Of a stretch of DNA of 64,000 nucleotides, positions 34,122-42,300 are shown piece by piece. The DNA comes from DGNJ01 sp002388905 (lineage in GTDB: Bacteria; Pseudomonadota; Gammaproteobacteria; Pseudomonadales; Porticoccaceae): positions 169,097-233,096 of the forward strand of contig DAITSJ010000004.1 in NCBI GenBank assembly GCA_036843405.1. The letters run 5' to 3'. The position numbers were made by a program, and so were the translations under genes. Within the stretch, counting starts at the first letter, position 1, and each line of letters opens with the position of its first letter. The notes below the pieces were generated by a model. That model was not told the origin of the DNA. It did not search any database and worked only from the letters and a program-made list of their open reading frames with translations.

Positions 34122-34514
34122 CTACACTAGGTGGAACAGCTGGTCGCCAAGATTATGGTGTTCCATCAAATGGCGGAATTTGCAAATCGTGGTCTCATCC
34201 GGGACGGGTTCGTTGCCCAGGTCGATGGCGGCAAAGCGGCCCATGGCGCGGGAATCGTAAAGGGCCTCCTCGGCGGCAGGGTCCGAGAGGTTAAACCAGT
34301 GCTGCAGAAAGTAGATACGCAGCATCCGCTCGATACCGACCGGGCGACGTCCCGCACCCTGGGGCTTGGGATAGAAAGGTTCGATTGCCTCGACCAGCCT
34401 CTTCCAGGGGATAATGGTATCCATATCTTCCAGAAATTGTTCCTTGCGGGTCTTTTTGCGGTATTTTTCAAAGCCGTCTGTGAGAGATTTTTGGTGCATG
34501 GATATCGATCTCAT
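34122..34514 (-). pseudogene. IS5-family transposase N-terminal fragment
   Basis: MHQKSLTDGFEKYRKKTRKEQFLEDMDTIIPWKRL and RPVGIERMLRIYFLQHWFNLSDPAAEEALYDSRAMGRFAAIDL are typical of the IS5 N-terminal DUF772 region. The frame ends after HHNLGDQLFHLV, before the DDE core, at a junction with the IS630 fragment about 12 bp away. Confidence 0.85.
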
Positions 34515-34548
34515 GTGGTACTAAACGATGATCGTATTATCTCAAATG

Positions 34549-34975
34549 TTAGGAATTAATCAGAGTCCTTAATTTTTGCTCACCTCTGCTGAGCTCAACA
34601 GCGCTTGCCTTTGCTTTCCAGTTGCCAACACCTGCCAGCACTTCATCTATTATCTTTAGCGCTTGTCTGCGGTCGAGTTGAAAGAACTCGATTACGTCCA
34701 TGGCCAATTCATAGTTCAGGCTGTTATCGCTGTCCGTGAAAACAGGGTAGAACCCATTTGACCAGTCAAGATTGAGGGCCTTTAGGTACTGCTTTCCTTC
34801 TTCGAGGATCAGCTGCTTGAAAGTCGCCCCGTTAGAAGCATCGAGTCTCACCACCACATACTTACCGTGATCCGCGGAGACGTTCTGGGATTCACAAAGA
34901 TCAGGTCGCCTTCATTGAATTTTGGTTCCATACTGGCCCCGCGCACTCTGAGGACGGAAGGATTCCGGACTGCAT
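34549..34975 (-). pseudogene. Chimeric remnant: S24/LexA-like repressor peptidase joined to HipA-like C-terminus
   Basis: On the minus strand 34975-34880 reads RVRGASMEPKFNEGDLIFVN, the S24 peptidase box with its Ser nucleophile. After an indel near 34870 the frame 34857-34549 continues YVVVRLDASNGATFKQLILE, then GKQYLKALN (S24 beta-domain). From there it changes to NYELAMDVIEFFQLDRRQAL, then KIIDEVLAGVGNWKAKA and LSRGEQKL, which resembles the C-terminal helices of HipA-type kinases. It reads as a recombination product of a phage-type repressor and a toxin gene. The HipA assignment is less certain than the S24 one. Confidence 0.55.
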
Positions 34976-35297
34976 TTTACCGGGTAGGTCAGAGGGAATG
35001 TACTATGCTTAACGTGCGATGCCGTACCGACAGCCGCATCGGCGGGCGGTTACTTTACGATACATATCGAAGGGAAAGCGCTTGAGCTGAGAGGACACCT
35101 TAGCGTGCCGTCGTACCGATACCCGTGGCAGTGTGAAATAGGGTTGGGGCGGAACCTCACATGACTCCGGCGCGTGTATGCAGTGTCCACACGGCGCGTT
35201 GGCGCTCCCTTCCGCCCGTGAGTATCGCCACGCGGAGGAACGCGGTCGCCATCTCGCGTGGACTGAAGTCGGCGCGCTTCCTATCAAGGATTTGAAC
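34976..35297. other. No gene recognised upstream of the stress/sugar operon
   Basis: 322 bp with no supported frame. It must hold the promoter of the operon beginning at 35298, but I saw no convincing -35/-10 pair. AAGGA at 35286-35290 is the ribosome site of the next gene. Confidence 0.4.
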
Positions 35298-36320
35298 ATG
35301 AAAATGGCTTCCTCCCCCACTAAAGCCAGCGACCTCCAGGCCCGAAGGCATCGGATCCTGGCGTGTGTAGACCTTTCGCCGTTCACCGATGTCTGCTTGG
35401 CCTACGCGATATCGCTCGCACGAGCGCTGCAAAGCGAACTCACGCTGACCCACGTGATGCAGCCGCGCCACGAGCATGCAGGGCGGCCCCACACCGACGC
35501 CCTGGACTGGGAAATCTCTCGACAACAAGCGCGCGCCCACCTCGAGCGACTGGAGGAGAAAGCGGCCCAAGCCCTCGGGCGCCCCGTCGACGCCAGGCTT
35601 GAACAAGGTTATCCGGCGGAGCGTATCGTCGAGTTGGAGAGAGAGATCCACGCCGATCTCACGGTGCTCGGGAGCCACGGCGAGAGCGGCGCCACTGTGT
35701 GGGAACTCGGTAGCACGGTGCAGAAGGTGATAGCGGTGTCGCGCGGGTCGGTCTTTGTCGCGCATGCAGCCTCGGCAGCTCCGATCGCCACGTCGCCGCA
35801 ACGGATTCTCGTGCCGCTCGACGGCTCCCAGCGCACCGAATGGGTGTTGCCGACCGCCGCGCGTCTCGCGCGCGCGTACCGCGCCGAGCTGATCCTCGTT
35901 CATGTCATTCAGGAACAGCTTCCGACCTCGGTGCTCCATGCCACCGAGGATCTCGAGCTCGCGCGCCAGCTGGCCTCGCACCTGGAAGTCAGCGCGAAGA
36001 CCTACCTTGAAGGTCTTCGCGCCGGGTTGGTGCACGACGGCACCGTGGTGCGAACCGTCGTCGTGCGGCACGCAAAACAACGGCGAGCCATCATCGATGT
36101 CGCGAAGCACGAGCACGCTGACTTCATCATAGTCGCGGCGCATGGCGCCGCCTGCGATCGGGACTGCACGCACGGGAGTGTAACCGAGTACCTGGTCACG
36201 CATTCGGTGGTGCCGGTGCTGATGCTCCAGGATCTCCCGGAGGCCGAGTTGCACAGGATCGACTTCGGTGAGGTGCTCGCGCCACCGCCGCGCGCCAGCT
36301 ATCCGCCGGAGCCTACGTGA
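35298..36320 (+). CDS. Universal stress protein with two tandem UspA domains
   Basis: 340 residues. Domain 1 (about 18-155) begins RRHRILACVDLSPFTDVCLAYA and ends near LTVLGSHGESGATVWELGST. Domain 2 (about 168-315) begins PQRILVPLDGSQRTEWVLPTA and contains DFIIVAAHGAACDRDCTHGSVTEYLV. The G-2x-G-9x-G(S/T) ATP-binding pattern is only partly kept. Start ATG 35298 has AAGGA 8 bases upstream; the open frame from 35178 is not family-like. Its stop overlaps the GTG of the glucan synthase by 4 bp. Usp proteins mark starvation or energy-stress regulons. Confidence 0.9.
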   Translation: MKMASSPTKASDLQARRHRILACVDLSPFTDVCLAYAISLARALQSELTLTHVMQPRHEHAGRPHTDALDWEISRQQARAHLERLEEKAAQALGRPVDARLEQGYPAERIVELEREIHADLTVLGSHGESGATVWELGSTVQKVIAVSRGSVFVAHAASAAPIATSPQRILVPLDGSQRTEWVLPTAARLARAYRAELILVHVIQEQLPTSVLHATEDLELARQLASHLEVSAKTYLEGLRAGLVHDGTVVRTVVVRHAKQRRAIIDVAKHEHADFIIVAAHGAACDRDCTHGSVTEYLVTHSVVPVLMLQDLPEAELHRIDFGEVLAPPPRASYPPEPT

Positions 36321-39300
36321 ACGACGTCGCGAACACGCTTACTCCCGAAGCGCATGCCCGCGCACTTGCCGAAGATCACCGCGCACTCGAGCGCACCGCT
36401 GCATCGCCCAGAGGTCTCGGTCGAGCATCCGTCGCGCATGCGCTCGAGCATGCGCATCGGCACCTCGTGTCGATGTCCGCTGGCGAGCTGGCGATGCCGC
36501 GGGCGGCGGAGTGGTTCGTCGACAACTACTACCTGATCCGGCGAGTTGCGCGGCAGGTTGAGGAAGACCTGCCGACCGGATTCATCTGCCACCTGCCCGC
36601 GCTCGCGTCGGGTCCGGCGGCCGGGCGGTTGCGGATCGACGTCGTCGCCCGGGACCTGATCGCGCAGACGAAAATCGAGCTCGACACCGCCGCGTTGCGC
36701 AGCTTTATCGACGGGTACCAGCAAGTCACGCCCCTGACGATCGGCGAGCTTTGGGCGCTGCCGACGCTGCTGCGGATCGGTGTCCTGCACCACCTCGTGC
36801 GGTTTCTCGACGAGCTGCACATCGCGATTCGCAGCGACGAGAATCCACGCGAACACCCGCCTGCCCCAGCGCAGCGGGTCGCGCTTGATCCTGGAGTCGG
36901 CGTCGAGTATGCGATTCGTGCACTGCGTTTGCTCGACGTGGTCGACTGGAAGGCGTTCTTCGAGCACACCAATCACGTCGAAGCGATCCTCCGTACCGAT
37001 CCGGCACACGTATACGAGCAGATGGACTTTGGGACCTGCGACTCCTATCGCCAGGTGGTCGAGACGCTCGCATGGGAGACGGGCAACTCCGAAGAAAGCA
37101 TCGCCGACCTCGCGATCACGCTGGCGGCAGAGCATTCGCCCGACGAGCGACGCCGGCACGTCGGTCACTATCTCGTCGGCGGTGGACGGCCCTTGCTCGA
37201 GGAGCGTATCGGCTACCGTGCCGCCGGCCTCACGCGTGTGCGCCGAGCGGTGATGCGTTGGCCGACGGTCTCCTACCTCTGCCCCCTCGCGCTGCTGACG
37301 GTCATCCCGCTGTCCGTGCTCGGCTGGATCCTCGTGCGCGACGCGGCGCCGGGCTGGGTGATCGCCATGGCGATCATCGTCGCCGCCATCCCGGTCTCGG
37401 GCCTGGCGGTCGCGATCATGCAAGCCGTCCTCGCGCGCCTGCTTGCTCCACGCACGCTCCCGAAGCTCGACTTCACGAGCGGCATGTCCGCCGACGTCCG
37501 GACCCTGGTCGTGATTCCGACGCTGCTCGGTCGGGAGGACGACGTCGCGAGCATGATCCGCCAGCTTGAGCTCCACTACCTGTCGAACCCCGATCCCCAG
37601 CTGCAGTTCGCGCTGCTCACCGATGACGTCGACTCCAAGGAGGTGCCGGCGGACGCGGCGCTGCTCGGCCGGGCCGCGCGCGAGCTCGAGGCGCTCAACG
37701 CCAAGCATGGCGAACAGGGCCGCGGGCCCTTTCACTTACTGCACCGCGAATCACAGTGGAATCCTCGCGAGGAACGCTTCATGGGCTGGGAACGCAAGCG
37801 CGGAAAGCTTGACGAGCTCAATCGATTGCTCCGAGGAGATACAACGACGAGCTACGTACGTCATGTCGGCGATCCACAGGGTCTGCTCGGGATCCGGTTC
37901 GTTATTACGCTCGACAGCGACACGCAGCTCCCGATGGGGGCGGCACATCGGCTGGTCGGCGTGCTCGCGCATCCCCTGAACCGCGCGGAGCTCGATCCCG
38001 CGACCGGGCGAATCATCGCGGGATACACGATCGTGCAACCCCGAATCGAGACATCGCCGTTGAGCTCGCGTTCGACGTGGTTCTCGCGGATCTTCGCGGG
38101 TGACGCCGGCTTCGACATCTACACCCATGCCGTCTCCGAGACGTACCAGGACCTGTTCGGTTCCGGTATCTACTGCGGCAAGGGGATCTACGAGATCGAC
38201 AGCTTCATGCGCAGCGTCGAAGGGTGCGCGCCGGAGAATTCGATTGTCAGTCACGATCTGTTTGAAGGCGTCCACGGCCGCACCGCGCTCGCCAGCGACA
38301 TCGTGCTGTACGAGGGATACCCGTCGAGCTACGGCGCCTACACCAAGCGCATGCACCGCTGGGTACGCGGCGACTGGCAACTCCTGCGCTGGCTGTTCCT
38401 GCACGTGCCGCGGGTCGGCGGACACCGCGCACACAATACGCTTGCGCCCATCGATCGCTGGAAGATCCTCGACAACCTGCGCCGGAACCTGACGAACCCG
38501 GCGTTGCTCCTGTTCATTGTCCTGGGTTGGACCTGGCTAACCGGCTCCCCGCTATGGTGGACGTTCGGGACACTCGTGCTCGTGCTCGCGCCGGTGTTCC
38601 CCGCGATCGCCCGTGACCCTCGCAGGCGCGTTGAACACATCGAACGGGGCGCGCTCGCCATCGTGTTTCTCGTCCACGAATCTGTGATCGTCGTCGATGC
38701 GATCGTTCGCGTGATCATAAGGACCCTGATCACGCGGAAGAATCTGCTGCAATGGACGACTGCCGCGAACACGGAACTCGATATCGCAAGGACTTCCCCA
38801 CGAGCATTGTACTGGCAGACCCTCGCGGGGTCCCCGATCGTGGCGACCGCGATCATGGCGCTCGTCGCGTGGGCTCGGCCCTCGGCGCTGGTCGTGGCCG
38901 CGCCCCTCTCGATCATCTGGTTCCTCGCTCCCGAGATCGCGCGATGGGTGAGTCGCCCCCTTCGCCCGCACGCCGAGCCGCTCCGGCCGGACGAACGCAA
39001 GCAACTGCGGTTGCTCGCGCGTCGGACGTGGCGCTTCTTCGAAGCGTTCGTGGGACCGAGCGATCAGTGGCTGGCGATCGACAACTACCAAGCCGAGCCG
39101 CACGAACAGACTGCGCATCGCACGTCGCCGACCAACATCGGGCTGATGCTGCTCGCGACGCTGTCCGCGTATGACTTCGGCTATCTCGGCCCGAGCGAGC
39201 TGTCGTTGCGGGTGCGCCGCGCCTTCGACAGCATCGCGCGTTTGCGCCATTACCGGGGGCACCTCCTTAACTGGTATGACACGAAGAACCTCCAGCCGCT

Positions 39301-42300
39301 GCTGCCGCAGTACGTCTCCACGGTCGACAGCGGGAACTTTGCGGGCTGCCTCGTCGCGCTCGCGCAAGGCTGCCGGGAGGCGGCGACCTCCCCCGTCGTC
39401 CGGACCGACGCATGGAACGGTCTTGCCGACTCGGTCGATCTGCTCGCCGAGGTCGTCGAAGCGATCCCGAACAGCACCGCCGGCTCGCTGCGCTCGGTCA
39501 TCGTACGTATGCAGGTCGCGGTCGAGCACGGGCGCGATCATCCGGATGATGCCTATGCGACGTTGTGCACGCTGTGCGACGACAGCGCCGTCGAGCTTGA
39601 TCGCGTGGTGCTCGCACTGCTCCAAAGCGGCAGGCATCGCCACGACAGCGATCTGCTGCATGCCCTGCGCGAATCGATCGACACGCTCCACCAACAGCTC
39701 CGGGAAATGCGGAGCGAGCTCGATACGCTAATGCCGTGGCTCGCGCTCACAAACGAACCAGCCGTCCAGCTCCTTGAGCTCCCCACCGAGCTCTGCCTGG
39801 ACCAGCTCCCCGCGGTAGCCGAGCGACTGCGGAGCGAGATTGATGCGTGGCAGCGCGATCTGTGTCGACACGGTCAAGATACGCCAGACCTCAATGCCTC
39901 CGCGCACCGGATCGTCGAGGCTCTGCAGCGTGGCCGGGATAATGCCACCGCGCTCCACGACGAGTTAATCGCGCTCGCCGCGCGCGCTGAAGCCGAGCTG
40001 CACGGCATGGACTTTCGCTGGCTCTACGATGGCGAGCGCAAGCTTTTCCATATCGGTTACAACGTCACGGCCGATCACGTCGACGCGAACTACTACGATC
40101 TGCTGGCGTCGGAGGCGCGGCTGGCGAGCTATCTGGCGATCGTCAAGCGCGATGTCCCCGAGGACCACTGGTATGCACTCGGTCGACCGATGACGTCCGT
40201 GGCGGGAACGCCGGCGCTGTTGTCGTGGGGCGGCACGATGTTCGAGTACCTGATGCCGAACCTGCTGATGAGGAGCCGTGAAGGCACGTTGCTCGCCCGG
40301 ACCAGCGAGCTTGCCGTCGAGGCGCAGATCGCCTGGGCCAAGAACCACGATCAGCCGTGGGGGATTTCCGAGTCCGCGTTCGCCCGCCGCGACGCGAGTC
40401 ATACGTATCAGTATCGATCCTTCGGCGTGCCCGGGCTCGGCTTCAAGCGCGGGCTCGAGGAGGATCACGTCATTGCCCCCTACGCGTCGGCCCTTGCGGT
40501 CTCGATCGATCCTCGCGCGGTCGTCGCCAACATCCGCGCGCTCGAAGCGATGGGAATGCGCGGAACGTACGGCCTGTTTGAGGCGCTCGACCTGACTCCC
40601 GAGCGCGCGACCGGCGGCCAGCCCGCAACGATCGTCCGCTCGTACATGGCCCACCATCAAGGCATGCTGCTCGTCGCGCTCGGCAACCTCATCAACGCGC
40701 GGTCGATGGTCGATCGGTTCCACGCAGATCCGATGATCGCAGCGGGTGAGCTCTTGCTCGACGAACGGGCACCACACATTGCGCCTGCCGAGTGGCCGCT
40801 CGCGAACCCGGATCGCGCAGTCGCCACGGCGATGGTGCTGCCTCACCCGCCGGCACCCTGGTCGACAACCGATCCGTCCCGCCGCCAGGCGTTCGTGCTC
40901 GGGAACGGTCGGTTGACGAGCCTGGTGACCGATGGAGGCGGCGGCGGTCTCGACTGGCACGGGTTCGCGCTAACCCGTTACGAGCCCGATGCCACGCGCG
41001 ACGACGACGGCACGTGGATCTATCTCCGCGACGAAACCAGTCATCGCGTCTGGCTCGCCACCTCGCCACAAGGCCGGACGAGCTATGCGATGCACGAGAT
41101 CGAGCTCCATCACCGTAATCAGGGAATCTCTGTCCACGTCAAGATCGCGGTCGCACCGGCCGACGACGTCGAGGTCCGGCAAATCACCCTGCACAACGAG
41201 ACCAACGAACCGCGAAGTCTCACCGTGACGAGCGCCGGGAGGCCGGTGCTGGTCGCGAAGCGCGACGCACCCGTTCATCCGGCGTTCTCGAGCATGTTCG
41301 TCGAGAGCGAACGACTGACCGAACTCGACGCCGTGATGTTCGCACGTCGGAGAAAGTCCAGGGATGAGCCCCAAGCGGTGCTCTTGCATCGCCTGGTTCT
41401 CGAAGACGCGGCCGCGACGTTTGCGGGGTACGAGACCGATCGCGCTGCGTTTCACGGCCGGTGCACGAGTCTGGAGCTCCCGGCGGCGCTCGCCGCTGAT
41501 CGAGGACCGCTGCACGGCCGCGCGGGCGCGGTGCTCGACCCGATCATGAGCCTGATGGCGAGGGTCGAGCTCGAGCCGAGGGGCACGGTTACGCTCGCGT
41601 TCGTCACCACGGTGGGACGCTCGCGCGCCGCCGCTGTCGAGCTGGCGCGCAAGTACGGCTCGATGCACGCAGTGCGCTGGGTGTTCCGCGATGCCGAGCG
41701 CGAGAGCCCGCGGCGGCTCCAGCGGATAAGCGTCGAGCCGGAGCTTCTGCCGTCGATCCAGCGCCTGTTGTCCGGAGTCCTGTTCGCCGATGCGACCTTG
41801 CGCGCCACGGCTGAAATCGCTTCGTCGCGGCCCTGCAAGCGCCGGCTGTGGGGACACGGGATCTCCGGTGATGATCCGATCGTGCTGGTGCGCGTCCACG
41901 ATTCGAACGCGCCCCTGTTGCGCGAGAGCCTGGCCGCACAGCGCTATTTACGCTGGTGCGGCGTGCGCCTCGATCTCGTGCTCGTCGACCAGCAGGCCTC
42001 GGGCTATGTGAGCGAGGGCTCGGGGACGCTGCGGCGCGTGCTCGCCCAACGCGACGAGGACTGGATCGGCCGGCCCGGCGGTATCTACGTGCTCGCCGCC
42101 GATCAAGCGTCGGACGACGAGCGCCGTCATCTCGAAGCGGCCGCGCGCGTCGTGCTCGATACCCGAGATGGCTCGCTCGCTCGGCGCTTGAGCCGGATCG
42201 TCGAACCACCGGCGAAGCTGCCGCTCTTCGAGCCGCCCCTGGCGAACGGCGCCAACTCGCCACCTTCGCCACCGCGTCCGCGACCGGATCTGACGTTCGA

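Noticed and set aside
36299..37735. A 478-codon minus-strand open frame opposite the glucan synthase
   Set aside because: It is antisense to well-conserved NdvB sequence, Arg/Asp/Val-rich and without family features. It results from high GC in third codon positions.
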